Source of the DNA: Clostridia bacterium
GTDB lineage: Bacteria > Bacillota_A > Clostridia > Christensenellales > Aristaeellaceae
Assembly: GCA_017509065.1 (NCBI GenBank)
Contig: JAFWQM010000213.1
Location: forward strand, 1-40,161
DNA length: 40,161 nucleotides
Direction: 5' to 3'
Shown: positions 1 through 10,036 of the stretch, in pieces
How positions within the stretch are numbered: position 1 is the stretch's first letter
How the letters are laid out: the number at the start of each line of letters is the position of its first letter
Notes under the pieces: generated by a model
What the model saw: only the letters and a program-made list of their open reading frames with translations
The model's database searches: none
Told to the model about the DNA's origin: nothing
Program-made: the position numbers and the translations under genes

Positions 1-179
1 ACTCCGCTTACGCCCCGCGCTATTCCCTTCGGGAAGCGCGGGTTTCGGGCGGCAATCCAAGGATTGCTCGCCCTCAGCCTCGCGTTGCTCGGCGCTATTC
101 ATGCGGAGATTGCTCGTTTCGGCTGATCTCACCGCCGATGAGATTCCCGCCGCAGGCGGTCATCGGCGGTTCGTCCCCT
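1..179. repeat. Dispersed structured repeat, family 1, copy A
   Basis: No gene is seen in the first 230 bases. The stretch is a chain of hairpins. One is GGGCG.CAATCC AA GGATTG..CGCCC at about 48-73. The family core has an 11-bp stem, ACCGCCGATGA (131-141) with TCATCGGCGGT (160-170), enclosing a second stem CCGCC/GGCGG (147-151/155-159). The same core recurs at 19787-19826 and 34586-34625 in the same orientation. Upstream of the core all copies carry a CTCA..CGGCG block, a variable small hairpin and GATTGCT.GTTT.GGCTGATCTC. The function is unknown. It is non-coding in my reading, although it opens short ORFs. Confidence 0.8.
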
Positions 180-230
180 TTCCGAGAAAGCTGTAATGTA
201 ATCATCAGTTGTGAACAAGAAGGTGAAAAA

Positions 231-1214
231 GTGGAAGCAAAGCCGATCTTGTGGATCGTGATTCCCTGCTATAACGAAGAACAGGTGCTGCCGTTGACCG
301 CGCCGATGTTCCTGGAGAAAATCAAAGCGCTTTCCGACGCTGGCAGGATCAGCAAAAACAGCCGGGTGCTCTTTGTGAACGATGGGTCGAAGGACAAAAC
401 CTGGGGAATCATCTGTGATCTGGCGAAGCATGACGAGCATTATATCGGCATTTCCCAGAGCCGCAACCGGGGCCATCAGAACGCCGTGCTGGCCGGGCTC
501 ATGGAAGCAAAGGACAAATGCGATATTACCATCTCCATCGACTGTGACGGGCAGGATGACATCAACGCCATGGACAAAATGGTGGACGAATACCTGGCCG
601 GGTGTGAAATCGTGTACGGCGTGCGCTCTAAGCGGACGACGGACACCTGGTTCAAGCGTACCACTGCCGAAGGTTTCTATAAGCTGATGAACTGGATGGG
701 CGCGGAAGTGGTGTTCAACCACGCGGATTACCGCCTAGTGAGCAGCCGCGTGCTGAACCACTTTGCGGATTTTGAGGAAGTGAACATCTTCCTGCGCGGC
801 ATGATCCCGCTGGTGGGGTTCAAGAGCACCAGCGTGTACTATGAGCGCGCCGAACGCCTGGCGGGGGAGAGCCATTATCCGCTGAAAAAAATGCTGGCCC
901 TGGCCTTCAACGGCATCACCAGCCTGTCCGTCAAGCCGATTTCGCTGATCACAGGCATGGGCATGTTCATCTGTTTTCTGAGCCTGCTCTTTGCCGTGAT
1001 TGCGATAATACAGGCGATTATTGGCAGCGCTGCGGCGGGATGGATGACGCTGATCTTTATCATGCTCCTGCTGGGCGGGCTTCAATTGATCGCCCTGGGC
1101 GTTGTCGGCCAGTACGTGGGCAAAACCTATCTGGAAGCCAAGCACCGCCCGCGCTACATCATCAGCGAGCGCACCTGGGAGAGCAGCGAACGGCACTGGA
1201 TCGAGGAAAAATAA
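231..1214 (+). CDS. GtrB/DPM1-like polyprenyl-phosphate glycosyltransferase (GT2)
   Basis: This 327-residue protein is a family 2 glycosyltransferase of the group that moves a sugar from a nucleotide sugar to a polyprenyl phosphate on the inner face of the membrane. Visible are the N-terminal GT-A start IVIPCYNEEQVLP, the VNDGSKDKT nucleotide-binding segment, the SIDCDGQDD metal-binding region, an NHADYRLVSSRVL stretch typical of the subfamily, and two C-terminal membrane segments at about residues 225-300. I chose GTG 231 because AGAAGGTGA lies just upstream and because the longer reading frame runs back into the repeat at 1-179. A hairpin terminator follows the stop. The sugar cannot be read from sequence. 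The upstream neighbour is outside the window, so its pathway (wall polymer or lipid modification) is open. Confidence 0.88.
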   Translation: MEAKPILWIVIPCYNEEQVLPLTAPMFLEKIKALSDAGRISKNSRVLFVNDGSKDKTWGIICDLAKHDEHYIGISQSRNRGHQNAVLAGLMEAKDKCDITISIDCDGQDDINAMDKMVDEYLAGCEIVYGVRSKRTTDTWFKRTTAEGFYKLMNWMGAEVVFNHADYRLVSSRVLNHFADFEEVNIFLRGMIPLVGFKSTSVYYERAERLAGESHYPLKKMLALAFNGITSLSVKPISLITGMGMFICFLSLLFAVIAIIQAIIGSAAAGWMTLIFIMLLLGGLQLIALGVVGQYVGKTYLEAKHRPRYIISERTWESSERHWIEEK

Positions 1215-1231
1215 AATCAATTTCAGGCAAG

Positions 1232-1259
1232 AAACGCCCTTGACATGCGAGGGCGTTTT
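1232..1259 (+). terminator. Hairpin terminator of the glycosyltransferase gene
   Basis: A perfect 9-bp stem, AAACGCCCT (1232-1240) with AGGGCGTTT (1250-1258), lies 17 bases after the stop, with a 9-base loop and a short T run. The T run is only four bases, so termination may be partial. The loop carries most of the -35 box of the next promoter. Confidence 0.6.
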
Positions 1260-1268
1260 GATTATAAT
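1240..1268 (+). promoter_or_regulatory. Sigma-A promoter of the zinc-responsive pair
   Basis: TTGACA at 1240-1245 and TATAAT at 1263-1268 are separated by 17 bases, an exact consensus sigma-A promoter. The -35 box overlaps the stem end and loop of the preceding terminator hairpin. Confidence 0.85.
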
Positions 1269-1271
1269 AAT

Positions 1272-1291
1272 ATATGAACAGTTGTTCAAAT
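1272..1291 (+). promoter_or_regulatory. SmtB/CzrA-type operator
   Basis: TGAACA GT TGTTCA (1275-1288) is a perfect inverted repeat inside ATA...AAT flanks. It matches the known 12-2-12 operator style of SmtB/ZiaR/CzrA repressors. It sits at the expected transcription start, directly before the repressor gene, so metal-relieved autorepression is the natural inference. Confidence 0.8.
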
Positions 1292-1306
1292 GAAAGGATG
1301 AGCAGA

Positions 1307-1666
1307 ATGGACAAGTGGGAAGGTCAGGAAAACGCAGGAGAGAGCATCCATCCCGATCTGATTTCTTCCGTGAACGCGGACATGCCGGACGAGGAATTGC
1401 TTTACGACCTGGCGGAACTTTACAAGGTGTTCGGCGACAGCACGCGCATTAAAATCCTGTACGCGCTTCTGGAAGCGGAAATGTGCGTGGGCGACATTGC
1501 CGAACTGCTCAAAGCCAGCCCGTCCGCGGTGTCCCACCAATTGCGGGTGCTGAAAGCCAGCAAACTGGTGAAGTTCCGGCGGGACGGGAAAACGGTGTAC
1601 TACGCCCTGGCGGACGAGCACGTGCGCACCATCATCGACATGGGGATGGAGCATCTGTGTGAATAA
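1307..1666 (+). CDS. ArsR/SmtB-family metal-sensing repressor, zinc type
   Basis: This is a 119-residue winged-helix repressor. It shows the recognition segment ASPSAVSHQLRVLKASKLV and an alpha-3 segment EMCVGDIAELL. The C-terminal helix has Asp103-x-His105 and His116-x-x-Glu119, exactly the spacing of the SmtB alpha-5 zinc site (D104, H106, H117, E120 in SmtB). That predicts zinc sensing, possibly also cobalt or cadmium. ATG 1307 is chosen over ATG 1274 and 1298 because AAAGGA (1293-1298) is 8 bases upstream and the earlier starts overlap the operator. It lies 77 bases before the P-type ATPase it presumably controls. Confidence 0.88.
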   Translation: MDKWEGQENAGESIHPDLISSVNADMPDEELLYDLAELYKVFGDSTRIKILYALLEAEMCVGDIAELLKASPSAVSHQLRVLKASKLVKFRRDGKTVYYALADEHVRTIIDMGMEHLCE

Positions 1667-1743
1667 AGAGTACAAAGAACAGAGTGCAGAGATATAGTTG
1701 AGATCGGCGTTATTACAGACGCTGAACAGACGGAGGATAGCAT

Positions 1744-3735
<1,992 letters not shown>

Positions 3736-3776
3736 AAAAACCAGAAGCAGTGCAACAAAAATATGCCTCTTTGCGT

Positions 3777-3782
3777 TATAAT
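3777..3782 (+). promoter_or_regulatory. -10 box of the SH3-protein promoter
   Basis: A perfect TATAAT lies 29 bases before the start codon at 3811 and just after the ATPase stop. No convincing -35 box is visible at the right distance, so the promoter is tentative. Confidence 0.45.
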
Positions 3783-3810
3783 ACAAGAGAGCACAAAGGA
3801 GGCGAAACAT

Positions 3811-5715
3811 ATGAAGCGCGTGTATACGGTATTGTTGGCGCTGTGCATTACGGTGGCGGCGGTTTTCGGAGCGCTGGCGGGAGAATATTCAGAAGATGAC
3901 TGGGATGATGACTCGACCGGTTATCTGGCCGTGGTAGCGAATCCCATACTCTCTGACCGGCTGAACCTGCGCGAAAAACCGGATATCAATTCTAAGTCCC
4001 TCGGACGCTTCTACAGCGGCACGCCGGTGTACGTAACCGAAACCGAGCACGTTTGGGACAGCCACGGCCGGGAATGGGCGCAGGTGGACATGCTGGCCAA
4101 CTTTGAGGCAGGCGTAAGTCTCACCGGCTGGATGCTGAAGGAATACCTGATGCCCATGAACGTGAATTTTGAAGCGCCGCAGCTGTTTTACAGGGCTTCC
4201 GCTTCTCCCCAGACCAACCTGCTGGAGGAACCGCGGAACAGCGCGGATGTCGTGGCTATGGTGGGAAACGGGGAAATCTACCTGCTGGGCGACATCGGCG
4301 ACGACTGGCGGCTGGCGGCGAACCAGGCCGGCGAGGTAGGCTATATCCGAACCTCCCGTATCCGGAATACCCGGTTTGAAGTGAAGCAGGCGTATCTGTT
4401 CCCCGCCGATGGCGGAGGATACGTGCCGGTTTATTGGGATAAAGAAATGACGAAGGTCTGCGCGAAGATGTATCCCGGCGCTTCGGTAAAGATCGTGGAC
4501 TATTCCAAAAACAAAGGCTGGGCCGTGGTGGAAAGCTTCGGGGTGGCGTATGAGCTGAAAAACGAATGGGTCTGGCAGGCGGACATCAACGGCTACGTGC
4601 GCACGGAGGATGTGACGGTGTTCATCCAGCCCTGGCAGGCGGAAGTGAACCTGCGCACGGGCAAGGCGAAAACGGATATAGAATTGGACGACGCCACGAT
4701 TCCGGCGGGCGCATCTGTCGCCGTGGCGGGGGAGACGAAGACCCAATACCAGATCGTGTACGGCGACCCGGCCAGCGGCTGGCACGTTTCGGCGCTGGTT
4801 CCGATGGCGCAGATCGCGCTGACCGCGTTCTCAGCGACCATCCACGGGCCAGCGGCCTTGGGCTTTGCCCTGCTGCCGAAAAACGACATTGCCCCGGACA
4901 ATGAGATCGACACCCTCATTTCGGTCGTCCCCTTCCCCGGCGACGCATGGCAGGAGGGCGAACCGTATACCAGTTACCGCCTGGCGGAGATCATCGGCGA
5001 AGTGGAGCGGGACGGCGTGGCTTATTGGCAGCTGCGCAACCAGGACAGCGGCAATTTCTATTATGAAAAGAGCAAGTGCGAAGCGCTGCTGTACGCCGAT
5101 ATGGACAACAGCCAGGGCGTCGTTCGGGATGTGAGCGGCACCTGGACAGCCACGAAGGCCGAGCAGGGCCTGTGGTATTATGCGCTTGAGCCCGGACAGG
5201 AAGGGCTGCTGACGCTGAAAAAGCCCGACGGAACAGTGGTCGAATATGAATTGTATCAGGAAATGCCGAATGAAACCACGTATGCCTTTTTCCTGGAGGC
5301 GGGCGAACAGGTGACCGCGCAGGGGGAGGGCGAACTCCGCCCGCTGCTTCCAAGCCAAGCGCCTATGGTATTGCCGCAGCATCCCGGCAATTTTGAAGAA
5401 AATGAAACGATCTTTGAGGGCTCGGGCCGGTTCTACTGCGACACGCAAATCCCCAACGTGGTGAATTATTTCACCCTCATCATCCGCCCCCTGCCTGGCA
5501 GCACGGACAGCTACGCCGCCGTGTCCACCATCTTCGGCGACGCGGACAGCACAGAACTCATCCATTTCTTTCCGGTGTCGGAGGATGGATGGGAGCACGA
5601 GGGAAAGGTGAGCGAGAATGAATTTGCCTGGGAAGAGTATAATTGCATTTTGTTTCCCGGCATGTTCCTGGAGGTGCACAACTGCGTGATTTCGGTGTTC
5701 TTCGGCAACGGCTGA
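3811..5715 (+). CDS. Secreted multi-SH3-domain protein of unknown function
   Basis: The 634-residue product starts with a signal peptide (MKRVYTVLLALCITVAAVFG, cleavage near residue 24) followed by an acidic stretch. Residues of about 33-110 form a bacterial SH3 domain (LSDRLNLREKPDINSKSLG is the typical RxxP-type opening). A second SH3-like unit follows at about 120-180 (NLLEEPRNSADVVAMVGNG), and one or two weaker ones to about residue 350. The last 250 residues are not recognised. Bacterial SH3 domains usually bind cell-wall peptides, so an extracytoplasmic wall-associated role is inferred. No catalytic domain is seen. ATG 3811 is chosen for AAAGGAGG just upstream. Weak hairpin CTGCCGC/GCGGCAG follows the stop (5720-5742). 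Confidence 0.75.
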   Translation: MKRVYTVLLALCITVAAVFGALAGEYSEDDWDDDSTGYLAVVANPILSDRLNLREKPDINSKSLGRFYSGTPVYVTETEHVWDSHGREWAQVDMLANFEAGVSLTGWMLKEYLMPMNVNFEAPQLFYRASASPQTNLLEEPRNSADVVAMVGNGEIYLLGDIGDDWRLAANQAGEVGYIRTSRIRNTRFEVKQAYLFPADGGGYVPVYWDKEMTKVCAKMYPGASVKIVDYSKNKGWAVVESFGVAYELKNEWVWQADINGYVRTEDVTVFIQPWQAEVNLRTGKAKTDIELDDATIPAGASVAVAGETKTQYQIVYGDPASGWHVSALVPMAQIALTAFSATIHGPAALGFALLPKNDIAPDNEIDTLISVVPFPGDAWQEGEPYTSYRLAEIIGEVERDGVAYWQLRNQDSGNFYYEKSKCEALLYADMDNSQGVVRDVSGTWTATKAEQGLWYYALEPGQEGLLTLKKPDGTVVEYELYQEMPNETTYAFFLEAGEQVTAQGEGELRPLLPSQAPMVLPQHPGNFEENETIFEGSGRFYCDTQIPNVVNYFTLIIRPLPGSTDSYAAVSTIFGDADSTELIHFFPVSEDGWEHEGKVSENEFAWEEYNCILFPGMFLEVHNCVISVFFGNG

Positions 5716-5800
5716 GGGCCTGCCGCCGCGTTTCAGCGGCAGCAAAAAAATTATGACATTTTTACAAAATTGTTTCGCGTTGATGAAAAAGACTGTACTT

Positions 5801-5839
5801 GCGCCCCTTGATTATGTTATAATAAGGGGCGCGTTTTTT
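5801..5839 (+). terminator. Rho-independent terminator after the SH3-protein gene
   Basis: A perfect 9-bp stem, GCGCCCCTT (5801-5809) with AAGGGGCGC (5824-5832), has a 14-base loop and is followed by six T residues (5834-5839). The loop holds the extended -10 box of the next promoter. Confidence 0.8.
5815..5823 (+). promoter_or_regulatory. Extended -10 promoter of maf
   Basis: TG-T-TATAAT (5815-5823) is a perfect extended -10 element in the loop of the terminator hairpin. A weak -35 candidate, TGTACT, lies at 5794-5799. A transcript from here would begin after the left stem arm and escape the terminator. Confidence 0.6.
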
Positions 5840-5897
5840 GCGTACCCAAAACAGGAATGGGAAACAGGGCGAAAAGCGCGAAGAAGGAAGAAAACGA

Positions 5898-6467
5898 ATG
5901 AAGCAATCGTTGATATTGGCGTCCGCGTCGCCCCGGCGGCGGGAACTGATGGCATATACCGGCCTGCCGTTTGAGGTGATCACCGCCGATGCGGAAGAAA
6001 TCAAGGCGGGAAATCCGGAAACGCTGGTGATGGAGAACGCCCGCAGAAAGGCGCGGGCCGTGGCCGCGCTGCATCCGGGACGGATGGTGCTCGGAGCGGA
6101 TACCATCGTGTACCAGGACGGGCGTGTGCTGGGGAAGCCCAGGGACGAGCAGGACGCACGGGAGATGTTGCGGCATTTATCCGGGAATACGCATACGGTA
6201 TATACCGGGGTGTGCGTGATCGGCGAGGATGGCAGCGAAAATGTGAACGTGGACGCTTCCCAAGTGGCGTTCGTATCCCTCAGCGAAGAAGCGATTGACT
6301 GGTACATTGCTACAGGAGAACCCATGGACAAGGCGGGGGCTTACGCCGTACAGGGCCGGGCAGGCATGTTCGTACGCAGTATCGAGGGCAGCTATTCCAA
6401 CGTCATCGGCCTGCCCATGGCGCTGGTGCGGGAGATCCTGAAAGCGGCGGGAGCGGATATTCCGTAA
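5898..6467 (+). CDS. maf: Maf-family nucleotide pyrophosphatase
   Basis: This 189-residue protein is a house-cleaning nucleoside triphosphate pyrophosphatase that hydrolyses non-canonical or pyrimidine nucleotides such as dTTP and UTP in the cytosol. Diagnostic segments are the opening LILASASPRRRELM, ENARRKARAVA, the catalytic GADTIVYQDGRVLGKP, and HTVYTGVCVI. ATG 5898 has GAAGGA upstream and gives the normal family length. As in many Firmicutes, maf precedes mreB. A 147-base gap with a large palindrome separates them. Confidence 0.93.
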   Translation: MKQSLILASASPRRRELMAYTGLPFEVITADAEEIKAGNPETLVMENARRKARAVAALHPGRMVLGADTIVYQDGRVLGKPRDEQDAREMLRHLSGNTHTVYTGVCVIGEDGSENVNVDASQVAFVSLSEEAIDWYIATGEPMDKAGAYAVQGRAGMFVRSIEGSYSNVIGLPMALVREILKAAGADIP

Positions 6468-6511
6468 GGTATAACATCGTTTATTATGAGGCCAGAGATA
6501 CACTTCATCCC

Positions 6512-6586
6512 TTATGACTTTCTCGGAAGGGGGTCCGGGGGAAACCGCTCTTTGGTCTCCAAAGAGCGGTTTCCCCCGGAAAATAC
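6512..6586. repeat. Dispersed palindromic repeat, family 2, copy 1
   Basis: A perfect 21-bp hairpin (6535-6555 with 6559-6579, loop TCT) is preceded by TTATGACTTTCTCGGAAGGG. A second copy with the same flank lies at 31029-31101. The stems differ at paired positions (GCTC/GAGC here, ATTC/GAAT there), so pairing is preserved. No T run follows, so a standard terminator is unlikely. It fills the gap between maf and mreB. Confidence 0.85.
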
Positions 6587-6614
6587 AAATACAGAAATGG
6601 ACGGATGATGATAG

Positions 6615-7658
6615 ATGGCCATTGTCGCGCCTGATATTGGAATTGACCTGGGAACGGCGAACACGCAGGTTTACGTAAAACGAAAGGGCATTGTGATCAA
6701 CGAACCGTCGCTGCTGGTGGCGGATCGGGAAGGGCGTCACACGGTGCGCGCCATCGGCGAGGAAGCGCGGGTGATGCTGGGACGCACGTCCGCGGACGTG
6801 ATGGCGGTTTGGCCGATGTCGGACGGTATGATCCGGGATTTTGACATGACGCAGGCCATGCTGCAGTTTTTTGTGCGCAAGGCGATCGGCGTGTCGCGGC
6901 TGGTAAAGCCCCGGGCTATCATGACGATTCCCTGCCGCGTGTCGCCAATCGAGCGCCGGGCGGTGCGCAAGGCGGCGGTGTACGCGGGCATCCGTGAAAA
7001 CCAGCTGACGCTGGTGAATAAACCGTTCGCGGCCGCGATCGGCTCGGGCCTGCCGGTGTTTGACCCGGTGGGCTCCATGGTGGTGGACATCGGCGGCGGC
7101 ACCACGGAGGCGGCGGTGATCAGCCTGGGCGGCATCGTCGTGTCGCGTTCCATTCGCACGGGCGGGGTAAAGATGGACGAAGCGATTATCGCGTATGTGA
7201 AGCGGGAATTCAATATGGTCATCGGGGAGCGCACCGCAGAGGACGTGAAGATGGCCCTGGGTTCCGCGCTTCCGATGAAGGAAGAGCGCCGGGTGCTGAT
7301 CCGCGGCCGCGACATGATCACCAACCTCCCCCAGACGGCGGAGATTACCTCCACACAGGTATACGAAGCGCTGAGCACGCCGTGCGAAGCCATTTTGGCC
7401 GCTATCCAGCACGTGCTGGAGCGCACGCCGCCGGAGCTGGCGGGGGACGTGCTGAAATCAGGCATTCACCTGACGGGCGGCGGCGCGCAGCTGTTCGCTC
7501 TCGACCAGTATATCGCTTCTGAATTGGACATGCCCGTTCTGCTGGCGCGCGACCCGATGAGCTGCGCCGCGCTTGGCGCGGGACACCTGGCGGATAATAT
7601 CGAGCTGCTGCACCGGATCGGCAAGTCCAGCTTCCTGAAGGAAGACGACGAGGAGTAA
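6615..7658 (+). CDS. mreB: Rod-shape actin homologue MreB/Mbl
   Basis: A 347-residue bacterial actin that polymerises under the membrane and organises lateral wall synthesis. The phosphate-1 loop GIDLGTANTQVYVKRKGIV, the phosphate-2 loop VVDIGGGTTEAAVISLGG and the adenosine motif LTGGGAQL are intact, and the length is normal for the family. The ribosome site before ATG 6615 is weak (GGATGATG). It heads the mreB-mreC-mreD-pbp2 group, and only 6 bases separate it from mreC. No own promoter is obvious, so it may depend on transcription from maf. Confidence 0.95.
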   Translation: MAIVAPDIGIDLGTANTQVYVKRKGIVINEPSLLVADREGRHTVRAIGEEARVMLGRTSADVMAVWPMSDGMIRDFDMTQAMLQFFVRKAIGVSRLVKPRAIMTIPCRVSPIERRAVRKAAVYAGIRENQLTLVNKPFAAAIGSGLPVFDPVGSMVVDIGGGTTEAAVISLGGIVVSRSIRTGGVKMDEAIIAYVKREFNMVIGERTAEDVKMALGSALPMKEERRVLIRGRDMITNLPQTAEITSTQVYEALSTPCEAILAAIQHVLERTPPELAGDVLKSGIHLTGGGAQLFALDQYIASELDMPVLLARDPMSCAALGAGHLADNIELLHRIGKSSFLKEDDEE

Positions 7659-7664
7659 AACGGA

Positions 7665-9395
7665 ATGGCAAGAAATCGGAATCGGGAGTTTTCCGAAGGA
7701 GACGGATTGAATCCCCTGGATTTGGGCGCTTACGCGCAGGACGCCGAGGAGCGTGTTCCCGTATGGGCCCGGCGCGCCGAGGAAGAAGAGAATCCTCCCG
7801 CCTCCGAAGTGAAACCCGAACAGGAGCCGGAAGATGTTCCCCTGCCGGAAAAGCCCGAAGACCTGCCGGAAGCGCCTGCGCCTGACGAGCCGCTTGCGGG
7901 GGATACGCCGTCCGAAACGGAAGCGGCCCCCGCGTCCGAGGAAGAACAGGAAACGGAATCTGACGGCGTGCGGGAGCGCATCATCCAGACGCGGGCGAAA
8001 AAAGAAACCGAAGAAGACAAATTCCAGGAACCTCAGAGGGTGGAAGGCGGCGCGGCAAACTGGAGGAACGCTCCCGGCGCGCGGCAGAAAAAAACCGACG
8101 AACCCGAAACCAGCGAGAAAAAAGGGAAGAAAGCCGGGAAAAAGCCGCCTAAAAAAGGGAAAAAAGGAAAGAAAAGCAAAAAGAAAAAAACGCATGAGGA
8201 AGAGCGCCAGAGCTTCCTTCGGCTGATGATGATCATTCTTCTGTGCGGCGGATTGTTCCTGATGGCGGCGGTGATGGTGGTTTCCAATTTCGTGAAGCTT
8301 CCCATCCTGGCAGTTCCGCAGAAGATCGTCACAGCCGTGGTTTCGCCCATTCAGTCGTTCTTTTCCAACGTGACCACCGGCGTGGCGGACTATCTGAGGA
8401 TGCTGAAGATCCGCGGAAACATCGAATACGAATATGAACAGCTTCGCATCAAGCTGGACGACTACGCGACCGAAGTGGCCATGCTGGATGAACTGCGAAG
8501 GAAATACGAAGCGCTGCAGGAGCAGGTCAACGAGCGCACCGGAAACGAGGAACTGAATCCGATCAGCGCGCAGGTGGTCGGCAAGGTGGGCAACAACTAC
8601 TTTTCCACCCTCACCCTGAACGTTGGCAGTGAAGACGGCGTGGCGGACTACATGGCCGTGGTGTCCGCCGGCGGTCTGGTCGGCGTTACGTATAACGTGA
8701 AGCCCCGGCAGTGCGACGTGCGCTGCATCATCGACAGCGACTGCACCGTGGCCGGCATCGTGAAATCCAGCCGCGACCAGGGCAGCGTGAAGGGTACCCT
8801 GGGCACGAACGGCGAGCCTATGTGCCGCATGTATTACCTGCCGGACAACTCCCTGCCCCGCCCCAACGACGAAGTGGTCACCTCCGGCGTGGGTATGGAA
8901 TTCCCCCGGGGCATTCCCATCGGCTATATCCGCGAAAGCACCCGCGGCATGGAAGACAATAAATCCTATGTGGTGGTGGAGCCCAAAGTAGATTTCCAGC
9001 ATCTGGAATACGTGACCGTATACCGCTATCGTCCGCCGTATGCCGAGAACGCGCAGGAGCGGGTGAGCACTTCCCAGAGCATCCGCCTGGAAACCTTTGT
9101 CACGGCCCGGCCCATTCCCGGCTTCAATCTGGAAAATCAGAGCGACTTCCTGTTCGGAAGCGGTACTTCCCAAACATCGGCGACGCAGCGCCCCGGGGAT
9201 GCCGCCACGCCCGCGCCGCAGAAGACGGCCATGCCGCGCGCCAATTCCACGCCGCTGCCGCCTGTTCCGGAATACATGGTGCCCAACGCCTTTGGCGAGA
9301 CGCCTTCGCCTTCGCCGCGGCCCACCTTTACCCCCACGCCGAGTCCGGTGCCTACGTCGGATCCCGGCGCGATGACAGTGGAGGAAGACGAGTGA
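7665..9395 (+). CDS. mreC: Rod-shape protein MreC with long disordered extensions
   Basis: This 576-residue protein is about twice the usual MreC length. Residues 1-150 are acidic, Pro/Glu-rich and low in complexity. Residues of about 152-176 are a dense lysine tract. A single membrane helix follows at about 185-208 (LMMIILLCGGLFLMAAVMVV), then a coiled coil (about 240-285), then the periplasmic-type beta domains (LNVGSEDGVADYMAVVS, VVTSGVGMEFPRGIPIGYI). Residues from about 470 form a Pro/Thr/Ser-rich tail. MreC links MreB to PBP2 and RodA. The basic and acidic cytoplasmic extension is unusual and could contact nucleic acid or the membrane, which is inference. It overlaps mreD by 4 bases. Confidence 0.92.
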   Translation: MARNRNREFSEGDGLNPLDLGAYAQDAEERVPVWARRAEEEENPPASEVKPEQEPEDVPLPEKPEDLPEAPAPDEPLAGDTPSETEAAPASEEEQETESDGVRERIIQTRAKKETEEDKFQEPQRVEGGAANWRNAPGARQKKTDEPETSEKKGKKAGKKPPKKGKKGKKSKKKKTHEEERQSFLRLMMIILLCGGLFLMAAVMVVSNFVKLPILAVPQKIVTAVVSPIQSFFSNVTTGVADYLRMLKIRGNIEYEYEQLRIKLDDYATEVAMLDELRRKYEALQEQVNERTGNEELNPISAQVVGKVGNNYFSTLTLNVGSEDGVADYMAVVSAGGLVGVTYNVKPRQCDVRCIIDSDCTVAGIVKSSRDQGSVKGTLGTNGEPMCRMYYLPDNSLPRPNDEVVTSGVGMEFPRGIPIGYIRESTRGMEDNKSYVVVEPKVDFQHLEYVTVYRYRPPYAENAQERVSTSQSIRLETFVTARPIPGFNLENQSDFLFGSGTSQTSATQRPGDAATPAPQKTAMPRANSTPLPPVPEYMVPNAFGETPSPSPRPTFTPTPSPVPTSDPGAMTVEEDE

Positions 9396-10036
9396 AGCCT
9401 TTGAAACGGGCGCTGAAAGTGCTGCTGCTGACCCTGGCCGCTTACCTGATTCAGGTGTGCGTGATGCGGTACTTTTTGGTGCGAAGCGTGGTGGGGAACG
9501 TGATCTTCGCGGTTCTGGCCATCATCGTGGTCACCTGCGGCAAGAAGTACGCGTTCTGTTCTTCCTGCCTCATCGGCATGATGATGGAAAGCATGCTGTC
9601 CAATTCCAATGTGCCCTCGCTGTATGTGATCGCCTATCCCGCCATCACCATGCTCTGCGCCCAGACGTTCGCCGATATGACGGACCGGCAGCTCGAGCAG
9701 CGCAGACTGGCGTATGAACGGCGGCAGGTGCGCATCAGTCAGGGCAAGGGAAAGAGCCATTGGTGGCATTCCTTTTCGCTTCGTTCCCGTGATACCGACC
9801 TGCCTCCCCTCATCCGCATTCCGCTGTGCGCCGGGGAGATGGATTTGTTCCTGAACCTGGTCTTGATCTTTTATATGTACCTGATCGGCGAAGAACTGAC
9901 CCTGATTCATGTATACCGCCTGGCGGGCTCGATTATATACACCATGAGCCTTGCCGTGGCGCTGATGTATCCGTGCCGAAAGCTGCTGGGCATGTATCCC
10001 CGCAGGAAACAGGCGCAGGGAGGTGAAGAGGAGTGA
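9392..10036 (+). CDS. mreD: Rod-shape membrane protein MreD
   Basis: The 214-residue integral membrane protein has five or six hydrophobic segments interrupted by a basic cytoplasmic loop at about residues 95-135 (LEQRRLAYERRQVRISQGKG). MreD is the small membrane partner of MreC and its sequence is poorly conserved, so the call rests on topology and position. GTG 9392 overlaps the mreC stop as GTGA, and its own stop overlaps the GTG of pbp2. This shows tight translational coupling. Confidence 0.88.
   Translation: MKPLKRALKVLLLTLAAYLIQVCVMRYFLVRSVVGNVIFAVLAIIVVTCGKKYAFCSSCLIGMMMESMLSNSNVPSLYVIAYPAITMLCAQTFADMTDRQLEQRRLAYERRQVRISQGKGKSHWWHSFSLRSRDTDLPPLIRIPLCAGEMDLFLNLVLIFYMYLIGEELTLIHVYRLAGSIIYTMSLAVALMYPCRKLLGMYPRRKQAQGGEEE

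Noticed and set aside
5720..5742. Hairpin CTGCCGC/GCGGCAG as the terminator of the SH3-protein gene
   Set aside because: It is followed by an A run, not a T run, on the plus strand. The hairpin at 5801-5839 with six T residues is the better terminator.
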